A stretch of 8,520 bases of DNA from Calditrichota bacterium (GTDB lineage: Bacteria; Calditrichota; Calditrichia; RBG-13-44-9), in NCBI GenBank assembly GCA_016934605.1, contig JAFGSO010000048.1, forward strand, positions 1 through 8,520, written 5' to 3'. Below are positions 1-6,859 of this stretch, piece by piece. Each line of letters opens with the position of its first letter. Position 1 is the first letter of the stretch. The notes under the pieces were generated by a model, which made no database searches, was not told the DNA's origin, and was given only the letters and a program-made list of their open reading frames with translations. A program made the translations under genes and the position numbers.

Positions 1-801
1 GCCTCTGGAACAGAAATAATCAAGGAACTTGGTATTGATCACCTGAAAACCGGTTATCCTATAATTTACACCTCAGCGGATTCAGTATTTCAAATTGCCG
101 CCCATGAGGACGTCATTTCGCCTGCTGAACTCTACCGGATGTGCGAAATTGCCCGTCGGATTCTGACCGGAGAACATGCTGTCTCGCGTGTCATAGCTCG
201 TCCGTTCATCGGAGATTCACCGGAAAATTTTGAAAGAACCCGCGGTAGGAAGGATTTCTCCCTCAAACCTCCCAGCAAATTACTGCAGAATTGTTTCCAG
301 GAAAATGGATATAAAACAGTCGGTATCGGAAAAATTGATGACCTCTATGCTGGTGTCGGACTGGATGAAAAAATTCACACCCGTAGCAATCTGAATGGAA
401 TTGAAGTGCTCATCCGCGAAATTAAAAAGTTGGAAAAAGGCTTGATAATGATTAATTTAGTAGACTTTGACATGTTGTGGGGACACCGGAATAATCCGCA
501 CGGATTTTATGAAGAACTTCAGACATTCGACAGCCGTTTACCCGAATTACTGGCACTGGTTAACCCGGACGATATGCTCATTATTACCGCAGACCACGGA
601 AATGACCCAACAACCCCGAGTACGGATCACTCACGTGAATATGTCCCGATACTGGTATATGGACCTCTCCTGAAGAAAGGGATTAATATTGGGGTGAGAA
701 AATCTCTGGCTGATGCCGGTAAAACCATTGCCGATTACTTTCAACTTGATAACTGCGCCATAGATGGACAAAGTTTTAAAAACTTGATTTCATCTGAATA
801 A
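1..801 (+). CDS. deoB: Phosphopentomutase, 5'-truncated by the window edge
   Basis: Phosphopentomutase interconverts ribose-1-phosphate or deoxyribose-1-phosphate with the 5-phosphate in the cytoplasm, linking nucleoside breakdown to the pentose phosphate pool. The frame is open from base 1 and gives 266 residues ending at TAA. It begins at the family motif ASGTEII and continues with GYPIIYTSADSVFQIAAHE, RVIARPF and the run FERTRGRKDFSLKPP. The metal-binding residues of the alkaline-phosphatase fold are visible: Asp157 and His162 of the window frame (VDFDMLWGH), Asp198-His199 (TADHG) and His210 (STDHSRE). Their spacing matches D286, H291, D327, H328 and H339 of the Bacillus cereus enzyme with a constant offset of 129, so about 129 N-terminal residues lie outside the window, including the family's catalytic Thr and first Asp ligand. 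The full protein would be about 395 residues, normal for DeoB. The internal ATG at 139 is not the real start. No terminator follows before the next gene 61 bases downstream, so co-transcription is likely. Confidence 0.96.
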   Translation, partial: ASGTEIIKELGIDHLKTGYPIIYTSADSVFQIAAHEDVISPAELYRMCEIARRILTGEHAVSRVIARPFIGDSPENFERTRGRKDFSLKPPSKLLQNCFQENGYKTVGIGKIDDLYAGVGLDEKIHTRSNLNGIEVLIREIKKLEKGLIMINLVDFDMLWGHRNNPHGFYEELQTFDSRLPELLALVNPDDMLIITADHGNDPTTPSTDHSREYVPILVYGPLLKKGINIGVRKSLADAGKTIADYFQLDNCAIDGQSFKNLISSE

Positions 802-862
802 AATATTAATTAAGGTTTCCAAAAACAGAACGATACATATATAAATACGCAGGTAATAACTT

Positions 863-1180
863 ATGACAGTATTCTGGGACAAGATCAAAAAAAATATTGT
901 CGAAACATTGAATGAAGCTATCGACCGGACGGAGGAACTAACCAGTGTAGGCCGAACAAAGCTGGAAATTCTGCAACTGGAACATAAACTGGACGAAAAA
1001 TATACTGAGATGGGAAAATTGATTTATTCTAACTTTTCAAAATATTCCCAGCACCTCCCCAGGACCGGCAAAATCCTTGAAATCAAAAAAACCATTGATG
1101 AACTCGAAAAAAAGTTGAGTGAAAAAGAAAAAGAACTTGGAAGGATAAGAGAGGAAGAGGGAATCGATTTTGACAGATAA
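863..1180 (+). CDS. Small coiled-coil protein of unknown function
   Basis: I do not recognise this 105-residue protein as a named family. It is strongly charged and almost wholly helical. Residues 1-58 look like one or two amphipathic helices (WDKIKKNIVETLNEAIDR, then LEILQLEHKLDEKYTEMGKLIY). A short break around SQHLPRTG (62-69) is followed by a Lys/Glu heptad coiled coil at 70-99. There is no signal peptide, membrane segment or cysteine, so it should be cytoplasmic. The N-terminal half resembles, in general character, small helical proteins with an 'E-x-x-Y-x-E-[IM]-G-K-x-[IV]-Y' pattern found in many bacteria; this is only a resemblance. The ATG has a modest AGGT Shine-Dalgarno 8 bases upstream. 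Its last codons overlap the start of the CapA-like gene by 11 bases, so the two are probably translationally coupled. The layout supports a real gene; its role is unknown. Confidence 0.8.
   Translation: MTVFWDKIKKNIVETLNEAIDRTEELTSVGRTKLEILQLEHKLDEKYTEMGKLIYSNFSKYSQHLPRTGKILEIKKTIDELEKKLSEKEKELGRIREEEGIDFDR
1151..1160 (+). promoter_or_regulatory. Ribosome binding site deciding the TTG start of the CapA-like gene
   Basis: The purine run GAGGAAGAGG lies nine bases before the TTG at 1170, inside the end of the coiled-coil gene. It supports TTG as the start: TTG gives a Lys-containing N-terminus followed by a complete hydrophobic signal segment. The first in-frame ATG, near 1249, would discard the signal peptide. 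Confidence 0.6.
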
Positions 1181-2213
1181 GGTAAAATCAGGAAGTATCA
1201 TTCTTTTCCTCTCGTTGCTTCTCCTGGTCTTGATTCTGCCGACTCCGGGGATGGTTGCAGAAACGGTCGCCATTCTTGCCGGAGGCGATGTAATGCTCGG
1301 TTCCTGGGTGCAGGATGTTGTAAGAAAAAGCGGCTGGTTTTATCCATTTGCCGCGATGGATTCGGTAATTGATGGCAGTGATATTTTCATGATAAACCTA
1401 GAGGCACCCTTCGGCGAGGAAGATTCTGCTTTTGCTAAAACATATACTTTCCAGGTTGCGCCGGATCTGATAGAGGTACTTACCGCCGGACGAATCGGAG
1501 CAGTGAGCCTCGCCAATAATCATATTATGGATTTCGGACCGGGCGCTTTAAAATATACCATGGATCTTCTCAGGGAAAAAGGGATCGTTTTCGGAGGGGC
1601 CGGGATGAACCTTCAGGAAGCCGGGAAACCGGCCATTTTGAAAGTGAGGGATATGAGTGTTGCCATTGCATGTTATAGTTTAACTTTTCCCAAGGAATTC
1701 TGGGCAACTGACACCACCGCAGGGACGTGTTTTCCCTACCATACTTTTTTTTACAAAGATATCCGGAAATTTAAACAGGAAAATGACCTGGTTATTGTGT
1801 CTTTTCACTGGGGATCTGAATTGATGGAAACCCCCAAAGAGTATCAAACCGAACTGGCCCGAAACACTATTGATGCCGGGGCTGACATCATAATCGGGCA
1901 TCATCCCCATGTTATTCAGGGCATAGAAATATATAAAGGCCGGGTGATTGCATACAGTCTGGGTAATTTCATCTTCGGTTCTTACAGTGAGAATGCCCGG
2001 GAGGCAATGCTGTTAAAATTTTCTTTTGGAACAAATGGAATTCAACGGTGTAGAATTTACCCGATAAATGTTTATAATGCAGAGGTTGAATTTCAGCCGC
2101 GTTTTCTTACTGATGAAGATAAAATCAAATTTTTTAATAAATTAGTTACGATTTCAACGGAACTAAACATCCGGCCGCTCGTAATTAATACCGCCGGGTG
2201 GATTGAATTTTAA
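1170..2213 (+). CDS. Secreted CapA-family (PGA_cap) metallophosphatase-fold protein
   Basis: This 347-residue protein belongs to the CapA/PgsA family, whose founding member helps make or export the poly-gamma-glutamate capsule. The fold is that of calcineurin-like metallophosphatases, but most members have no proven reaction. Residues 1-30 form a signal peptide (Lys-rich start, hydrophobic 10-23, likely cleavage after GMVA), with no lipobox cysteine, so the product should be exported. Family motifs in order: GGDVMLGS (38-45), NLEAP (76-80), LANNHIMDFG (114-123), FGGAGMN (141-147), SFHWGSE (211-217), GHHPHVIQGIE (243-253) and SLGNFIFGS (263-271). The putative metal-ligand Asp, Asn and His residues are all present. 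Translation begins at TTG within the previous gene, behind a good Shine-Dalgarno. The rpoD gene follows after 58 bases with no terminator. There is no pgsB/capB or pgsC partner here, so a capsule role is not established; generic envelope metabolism is equally possible. Confidence 0.9.
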   Translation: MTDKVKSGSIILFLSLLLLVLILPTPGMVAETVAILAGGDVMLGSWVQDVVRKSGWFYPFAAMDSVIDGSDIFMINLEAPFGEEDSAFAKTYTFQVAPDLIEVLTAGRIGAVSLANNHIMDFGPGALKYTMDLLREKGIVFGGAGMNLQEAGKPAILKVRDMSVAIACYSLTFPKEFWATDTTAGTCFPYHTFFYKDIRKFKQENDLVIVSFHWGSELMETPKEYQTELARNTIDAGADIIIGHHPHVIQGIEIYKGRVIAYSLGNFIFGSYSENAREAMLLKFSFGTNGIQRCRIYPINVYNAEVEFQPRFLTDEDKIKFFNKLVTISTELNIRPLVINTAGWIEF

Positions 2214-2271
2214 TTCACGGAAACTCAAACATTTAATCAATATTTAATTTAAAGGAGGGGATTTTCGGGTA

Positions 2272-3120
2272 ATGGCAAGAGGTTCTATCAGTCGGGCCAG
2301 TCAATCTCTGGACAAATATTTGCAGGAAATCGGAGAAGTACCCTTACTGTCTCCCCAGGAAGAGATTGAATTAGCCCGTAAAATTAAAGAGGGAGATCAG
2401 ATATCTCTGGAGAGACTTACCAAGGCCAATTTACGGTTTGTGGTAAGTGTAGCGAAACAGTATCAGAATCAGGGACTTTCTTTAGGCGATCTGATTAACG
2501 AAGGGAATCTGGGGCTCATAAAAGCAGCCAAGCGATTCGATGAAACTCGCGGCTTTAAGTTTATCTCGTATGCGGTATGGTGGATACGTCAGAGTATCCT
2601 GCAGGCTTTAGCCGAGCAGTCCCGTGTGGTGCGTCTTCCCCTGAACAGAGTCGGTGCATTGAATAAGATCGGCAAGGCTTATTCTGCCCTGGAACAGGAA
2701 TTTGAACGGGAACCCAGTCCCGGTGAAATTGCCAATCAGCTGGAGATGACCGATTTTGAAGTGGCCGATACACTTAAAATTTCAGGACGGCATCTCAGTA
2801 TGGATGCACCTTTCAGCAACAGCGAAGATAACCGTCTGCTGGATGTTATTCAGAACGATCATCTGCCACCTCCCGATGACGATCTGATGGATGAATCACT
2901 TCGGGTGGAAATAGACCGGGCGCTGGCAACACTTACCAAGCGTGAAGCGGAAGTTGTTAGACTCTATTTCGGTCTGGGACAGGAACATCCGTTGACCCTG
3001 GAGGAAATCGGCGAACGCTTTAATTTAACCCGGGAGCGGGTCAGACAAATTAAAGAGAAAGCGATCCGCCGGTTAAGACATACCTCCCGCAGCAGAGCCC
3101 TGCGTTCTTTCCTGGGATAA
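2272..3120 (+). CDS. rpoD: Primary-type RNA polymerase sigma-70 factor (RpoD/SigA)
   Basis: This 282-residue protein directs RNA polymerase to housekeeping promoters. It shows region 1.2 (SLDKYLQEIGEVPLLSPQEE, 12-31), region 2 (core-binding NLRFVVSVAKQYQNQGLSLGD at 53-73, then INEGNLGLIKA at 75-85), region 2.3-2.4 melting and -10 recognition (FKFISYAVWWIRQSI, 95-109), region 3 (about 120-200, with SGRHLSMDAP) and the region 4.2 helix-turn-helix (LTLEEIGERF to RLRHTSRS, 241-274). Regions 2.4 and 4.2 are of primary-sigma type. Region 1.1 and the non-conserved insertion of long RpoD proteins are missing, as is normal for the roughly 285-residue primary sigma factors of Bacteroidetes and relatives. 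The ATG is preceded by the strong Shine-Dalgarno AAAGGAGGGG, 11 bases upstream. It is the last gene before a strong terminator and probably shares the transcript with the CapA-like gene. A group 2 (non-essential) sigma factor is the main alternative. Confidence 0.95.
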   Translation: MARGSISRASQSLDKYLQEIGEVPLLSPQEEIELARKIKEGDQISLERLTKANLRFVVSVAKQYQNQGLSLGDLINEGNLGLIKAAKRFDETRGFKFISYAVWWIRQSILQALAEQSRVVRLPLNRVGALNKIGKAYSALEQEFEREPSPGEIANQLEMTDFEVADTLKISGRHLSMDAPFSNSEDNRLLDVIQNDHLPPPDDDLMDESLRVEIDRALATLTKREAEVVRLYFGLGQEHPLTLEEIGERFNLTRERVRQIKEKAIRRLRHTSRSRALRSFLG

Positions 3121-3150
3121 AATTACCGATCAGCTTTGGTTTCGAAAAGT

Positions 3151-3180
3151 AACCCGGAGTGAATTACTCCGGGTTTTTTA
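3151..3180 (+). terminator. Intrinsic terminator after rpoD
   Basis: A perfect 10-base-pair stem (AACCCGGAGT paired with ACTCCGGGTT) with a five-base loop (GAATT) runs directly into six T residues. It lies 30 bases after the rpoD stop and ends the deoB to rpoD unit. Confidence 0.93.
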
Positions 3181-3309
3181 ATGATGAACAAACATGTTGA
3201 CTCATATTAAAAGGTAACCTTCATGAAGATATAAGACAAATCATTCACCACAGAATTTCATGTTGAAATATTGTGCAATCTTTATCGGGCAAGTGATTCT
3301 AAAATTGGC

Positions 3310-3338
3310 TTGTCTATTGAATACGGAGCGGATATATT
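3310..3338 (+). promoter_or_regulatory. Candidate promoter for the 5'-nucleotidase gene
   Basis: TTGTCT (3310-3315, four of six matches to TTGACA) and TATATT (3333-3338, five of six to TATAAT) are separated by 17 bases. This would place transcription start about 85 bases before the ATG at 3430. A promoter is expected here because the upstream unit ends at a strong terminator. The match is modest in AT-rich DNA, and FCB primary sigma factors may prefer other elements, so this is a guess. Confidence 0.25.
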
Positions 3339-3429
3339 GATTCAAATAAATCAGAAGTTGTCGGATTATCGAACATATCAACACCTGAAAAGTTAAATTA
3401 TTTAGAATTTGAAAACGGGATAGTATAAT

Positions 3430-5118
3430 ATGAAAATTCCTTTAATTGTAATAATGATAATTGCCATAAGTACTTTGCTTCTGGCCGATGAATCCAATCA
3501 GACTTTTAACCTTAATATTTTCTTTACCAATGATGTTCACGGAAACATTATTGAGCAGGAGGCGGAATTTCTGAATCCCGAATTCCCGCCCCAGCTCGGG
3601 GGCGGAGCTTCTGCGGTTGCCATCATGAAAGAGGCCATTAAAAATATTAAGAAGAAGGGAGATGCAAGTCTTCTTATCGATTCCGGGGACATTTTTCAGG
3701 GTACTCTGGTTGGCACACTTTCCAAAGGGAAGGCGATTGTTGAATATATGAACATGGCCGGTTATGATGCCTGTGTTCCGGGTAATCACGAATTTGATCT
3801 GGGAGCTGATAATCTGAAAAATCTCATCGAAATGTCAGAGTTTCCCTGGATCAGCTGTAATATTATTGATAAGGAAACCGGAGAAATCTGGGACCCGCTG
3901 AAAAAATATATTGTCAGAGAAATTAACGGCATTCGTGTCGGTATAACCGGAAGCACTACGGTAGGAACTGAGGAAATGAGTTTTCCGGAGAACATCAAGG
4001 GGCTCCATTTCATCCCCGAAATTCCGGCCATGCAGGAAGCGGTGAATGCGTTGCGTGAGGTGGAGAAAGTGGAACTGGTAATTGCTCTGGTTCATACCGG
4101 TTTGCCATATGATGAAGAGGAAGGTTACCGGGAGCTTCAGCAGACAACCTACCAGCAGATGCTTGATAAAGGATATGCAAACGCCATGGAAATTGCCCGT
4201 TATGTAAAAGGCATTGATGTTCTGCTGGGTGGACATCTGCATCGCGGGTATCAGGAGCCGTGGGTAGATCCGCTCACTCATACTATCTGTGTTCAGAATT
4301 ATGGAAACGGCGGGAATCTTGGCTGGCTCATCCTGAATATTCACCGACCTACCAGCAGTATCACGGGTTTCGATTTCCCGGCTGATGAAGGTACACTGCT
4401 GCTCCTTGCCGAGGATGAATTCTGGCCCGATAGCGCAATTGCTTCCTATATCAGGGGACAGCAGGAAGAATATGAGAAAGGATTCCGTGAGGTGATTGGT
4501 GTTACCCGCTCAAGCCTCACTCGTTCCGGGATAGGTGAAGCACCCATGTATATTCTTGTTACCGATGCGATGCGTCAGCGGGTAAAAGCCGATTTTTCAT
4601 TTACCAATTTCGGAGGTGTCCGTGCGGATATTAAAGCCGGACCAATTACCCGGGAAGACATTTTCAAAGTATTGCCTTTTGGCAATCAGATTGTGGAGTT
4701 TAATGCCAGCGGTGATTTCATTAAGAGGATGATGGAAGAAAAGATTCGTGGAAGCAGAGGTGGACTGGCAATCTCCGGTGCCAGAATACAGTATAATCCC
4801 AATTTACCTGATGGCAACCGGATTACCGCCTTTTCAATAGGGGAAGAACCTTTGCAGGCAGATAAAATGTATCGTGTTGCCACCACCGATTATCTGATTG
4901 AGGGCAACTCCGGTATGGAAATGCTTACGGAAATCCCCAGGGAAAAAGTGGCATTTACCGGTATTTTACTGCGGGATGCAGTTATCAGTTATGTACAGGA
5001 ACATTCCCCATTGGACATCGAGGTGGAGGGACGATGGGACAAAAATAAAGATTCCAGTGCAGATGAGAAGTGGATTAAACAGTTCAAGGAAGCCGGGTCG
5101 ACTGCTTCGAATAAATGA
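3430..5118 (+). CDS. Secreted 5'-nucleotidase / UshA-type metallophosphatase
   Basis: This 562-residue protein has the two-domain UshA/CD73 architecture, which removes phosphate from nucleotides, or splits UDP-sugars and cyclic nucleotides, outside the cytoplasm. Residues 1-19 are a signal peptide (hydrophobic 4-18, probable cleavage after LLLA). The metallophosphatase domain carries Asp35 and His37 (NDVHG), Asp87 (DSGDIFQG), Asn119, His120 and Asp123 (GNHEFD), His222 (LVHTG), and His269 and His271 (GGHLHRG). All two-metal ligands and the catalytic His-Asp pair known from UshA are therefore present. The C-terminal substrate domain starts near 350 and shows FTNFGGVRADI (391-401) and PFGNQIVEF (416-424). 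The segment after TTDYLIEG reads GNSGM (492-496) where many relatives have GGDGY, so specificity may differ. The Shine-Dalgarno (ACGGGA) is weak. The prenyltransferase gene follows after 48 bases and may be co-transcribed. The hydrolase class is very likely; the exact substrate is not known. Confidence 0.93.
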   Translation: MKIPLIVIMIIAISTLLLADESNQTFNLNIFFTNDVHGNIIEQEAEFLNPEFPPQLGGGASAVAIMKEAIKNIKKKGDASLLIDSGDIFQGTLVGTLSKGKAIVEYMNMAGYDACVPGNHEFDLGADNLKNLIEMSEFPWISCNIIDKETGEIWDPLKKYIVREINGIRVGITGSTTVGTEEMSFPENIKGLHFIPEIPAMQEAVNALREVEKVELVIALVHTGLPYDEEEGYRELQQTTYQQMLDKGYANAMEIARYVKGIDVLLGGHLHRGYQEPWVDPLTHTICVQNYGNGGNLGWLILNIHRPTSSITGFDFPADEGTLLLLAEDEFWPDSAIASYIRGQQEEYEKGFREVIGVTRSSLTRSGIGEAPMYILVTDAMRQRVKADFSFTNFGGVRADIKAGPITREDIFKVLPFGNQIVEFNASGDFIKRMMEEKIRGSRGGLAISGARIQYNPNLPDGNRITAFSIGEEPLQADKMYRVATTDYLIEGNSGMEMLTEIPREKVAFTGILLRDAVISYVQEHSPLDIEVEGRWDKNKDSSADEKWIKQFKEAGSTASNK

Positions 5119-5166
5119 CGGCTGTTTTACATAGATACTGTTCGAAAAGGAAAATGGTTTCTGCTC

Positions 5167-6054
5167 ATGCTGCGAACACTCTGGCGATTTTCCCGACCTC
5201 ATACCATCATCGGAACCACACTGAGCATAATTGCCCTCTACCTTATTTCTATTGATACTTTATCCTTTTTCAACCCGGTTATCGGACATTTACTGATTGC
5301 GCTTTTCAGTTGTCTGGCTGGAAATATTTATATTGTAGGCCTCAATCAGATCTACGATGTGGAAATAGATCGCATCAATAAACCCGAACTTCCCCTGCCA
5401 GCCGGCGATCTATCCGTCTCCTCTGCAAGAGGCATAGTAATAGTTAGCGGTATTCTGTCAGTCGGCACAGCTCTCACCCAGGGAATCTTCCTCTCCCTGG
5501 TTGTTTTAAGCAGCCTTTTTCTAGGAACAATTTACTCCCTTCCGCCAGTTCGTCTGAAGCGTTTTCACTTCTGGGCAGCATTTTCAATTTTTACCGTCCG
5601 GGGATTCATTATTAATCTGGGGATATATCTTCATTTCATTTATATAATGAGTGGATATATTTTCATCCCCGGGAAAATCTGGGTACTCACCATTTTTATG
5701 TTCGGTTTTGGTCTCATTATCGCCTGGTATAAAGATATTCCCGATGTCCATGGGGATCGTCATTTCCGGATTATAACCTTTGCTGTGGATATCGGACAAA
5801 AAACAGTTTTCAGAATCGGCACCGCCTTACTGATTGTTCTTTATATCGGAATGATCCTGTCTGGTTTTCTGATTCTGTCAGGGATCAACCGGCCGGTTTT
5901 TGTCCTGGCTCATGCCCTGATATTATTGGTACTGCTTTACCGCAGCAGGAAAGTGGATCCGTCTGAACAAAAATCGATGACTGATCATTATCAGTTTGTC
6001 TGGAAACTTTTTTATCTGGAATATATCGTGTTTCCGGCTTCATGTCTTCTATAG
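5167..6054 (+). CDS. UbiA-superfamily prenyltransferase, homogentisate phytyltransferase-like
   Basis: This 295-residue integral membrane protein should transfer a prenyl chain from a prenyl diphosphate to an aromatic or other acceptor. It has about eight or nine hydrophobic segments, as the family requires. The first Asp-rich, Mg-diphosphate-binding motif is NQIYDVEID (60-68), followed by RINKPELPLPAG. The second is KDIPDVHGDR (189-198). The N-terminal WRFSRPHTIIGTTLS (6-20) and the loop YSLPPVRLKR (123-132) are typical of the homogentisate phytyl/solanesyl transferase branch (tocopherol and plastoquinone synthesis) rather than UbiA, MenA or chlorophyll synthase. No homogentisate pathway gene is visible nearby, so the acceptor is unknown. 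The ATG has its best Shine-Dalgarno (AAAAGGA) about 15 bases upstream, which is long. The ATG at 5154 is out of frame. The CTG at 5161 would fit the spacing better but is an unlikely start. A methyltransferase gene converges on it from 19 bases away. Confidence 0.92.
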   Translation: MLRTLWRFSRPHTIIGTTLSIIALYLISIDTLSFFNPVIGHLLIALFSCLAGNIYIVGLNQIYDVEIDRINKPELPLPAGDLSVSSARGIVIVSGILSVGTALTQGIFLSLVVLSSLFLGTIYSLPPVRLKRFHFWAAFSIFTVRGFIINLGIYLHFIYIMSGYIFIPGKIWVLTIFMFGFGLIIAWYKDIPDVHGDRHFRIITFAVDIGQKTVFRIGTALLIVLYIGMILSGFLILSGINRPVFVLAHALILLVLLYRSRKVDPSEQKSMTDHYQFVWKLFYLEYIVFPASCLL

Positions 6055-6063
6055 ATAAGCTGC

Positions 6064-6107
6064 CGGTAAAAATTCAGATTTTTGAATAACCGATCAGATA
6101 GGTTATT
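6064..6107. terminator. Possible weak bidirectional terminator between convergent genes
   Basis: Two small inverted repeats sit where the prenyltransferase and methyltransferase genes converge. AAAAAT/ATTTTT (6068-6073 and 6078-6083, loop TCAG) gives A/T runs on both sides and contains the methyltransferase stop codon in its loop. AATAACC/GGTTATT (6085-6091 and 6101-6107, nine-base loop) is followed by T-rich sequence. Both stems are short and AT-rich, so termination efficiency is doubtful. Confidence 0.3.
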
Positions 6108-6859
6108 TTGGTAGCAAGAACTCCGCGAATTCTTCCTGCTTTCCAGACATAATCTTTATTCCCCGTTTCTCTCATCAGTTTTACCAGCTCTTCTGTTGAA
6201 TATGTCCGGAAACTGGATACCATTCCATCCCACCAGATAATAAAGGGTACTGCTGGAAGAAGGTAGGTAAAAATCCAGCGCTTCCACTTACGCGGCTTGA
6301 TAAAGGGAGTAATCAAGCAGGAAATGACGGGAGACATAAAGATATAGAACAAAGTAATCGGATCACGACCGGCAAGTTCAAAGATTCCGATTCCGTTCCC
6401 CCCTCGAGAGGCATTCTGTAAAATTTTTACCGCATCGGCAGGTTTAAAATGATGAAATGTGTTAAAAAATGTGATAAACCCAACCAATTTTTCCGGAATA
6501 GACCGTGCATCCACGCTGTGAGGAATATAGGTGATCTGATCCGGTGCCTGCTTCTGGATCTTTTGAAAAGCGTCCAGGTGGGGATACATGTCGCTGAGAA
6601 CTATCTGCACATCACCAAGGTTCTCTTTATGAAGTTCTGTCAGAATATCCGGGATGGGACCCGAGCCGCCGGAACCGATATCGATAATGGTATTGAATCT
6701 CTGGGATTTCAGCGCTTTTTTCAATAACGGAATTACCGGTCGATACATATGAAAAGTTGTCACTATATAGTGAAGATAATCCGTCACCAGTTCCCGGATA
6801 GTGCCTGAAAACCAGGGATAGTCTTCAAATTCAAAGAGATGAATTCTTTTCATGCTCAT
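6074..6859 (-). CDS. Class I SAM-dependent methyltransferase with hydrophobic C-terminal half
   Basis: This 261-residue protein should transfer a methyl group from S-adenosylmethionine. Motif I, the SAM-binding glycine loop, is IDIGSGGSGP (59-68). An acidic residue at the end of strand 2 is in LSDMYP (88-93), and the post-motif segment is FFNTFHHF (131-138). GIFELAGRD (158-166) follows strand 5. The N-terminus, KRIHLFEFEDYPWF (4-17), looks like a substrate-entry helix. Unusually for a soluble methyltransferase, 168-187 and 196-210 are strongly hydrophobic and separated by the basic stretch KPRKWKR, which suggests membrane contact or a lipophilic substrate; WWDGMVSSFRTYSTEEL follows (209-225). 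The start may be the ATG at 6859 or the one two codons later. Neither has a visible Shine-Dalgarno, which is common in FCB bacteria. The gene converges on the prenyltransferase, so a shared prenyl-lipid or quinone pathway is possible but unproven. The acceptor is unknown. Confidence 0.88.
   Translation of the reverse strand: MSMKRIHLFEFEDYPWFSGTIRELVTDYLHYIVTTFHMYRPVIPLLKKALKSQRFNTIIDIGSGGSGPIPDILTELHKENLGDVQIVLSDMYPHLDAFQKIQKQAPDQITYIPHSVDARSIPEKLVGFITFFNTFHHFKPADAVKILQNASRGGNGIGIFELAGRDPITLFYIFMSPVISCLITPFIKPRKWKRWIFTYLLPAVPFIIWWDGMVSSFRTYSTEELVKLMRETGNKDYVWKAGRIRGVLATKITYLIGYSKI

Noticed and set aside
139..801. ATG at 139 as the start of a short phosphopentomutase
   Set aside because: Conserved DeoB sequence continues upstream in frame to base 1, so the gene is cut by the window edge, not shortened.
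3424..3429. Perfect TATAAT directly before the ATG of the 5'-nucleotidase gene
   Set aside because: Used as a -10 box it would put the transcription start inside the coding sequence after the signal-peptide start codon, and there is no matching -35 sequence.
3835..4344. Open frame of 169 codons on the minus strand inside the 5'-nucleotidase gene
   Set aside because: The plus-strand frame carries every expected catalytic motif; the antisense frame shows no recognisable domain.
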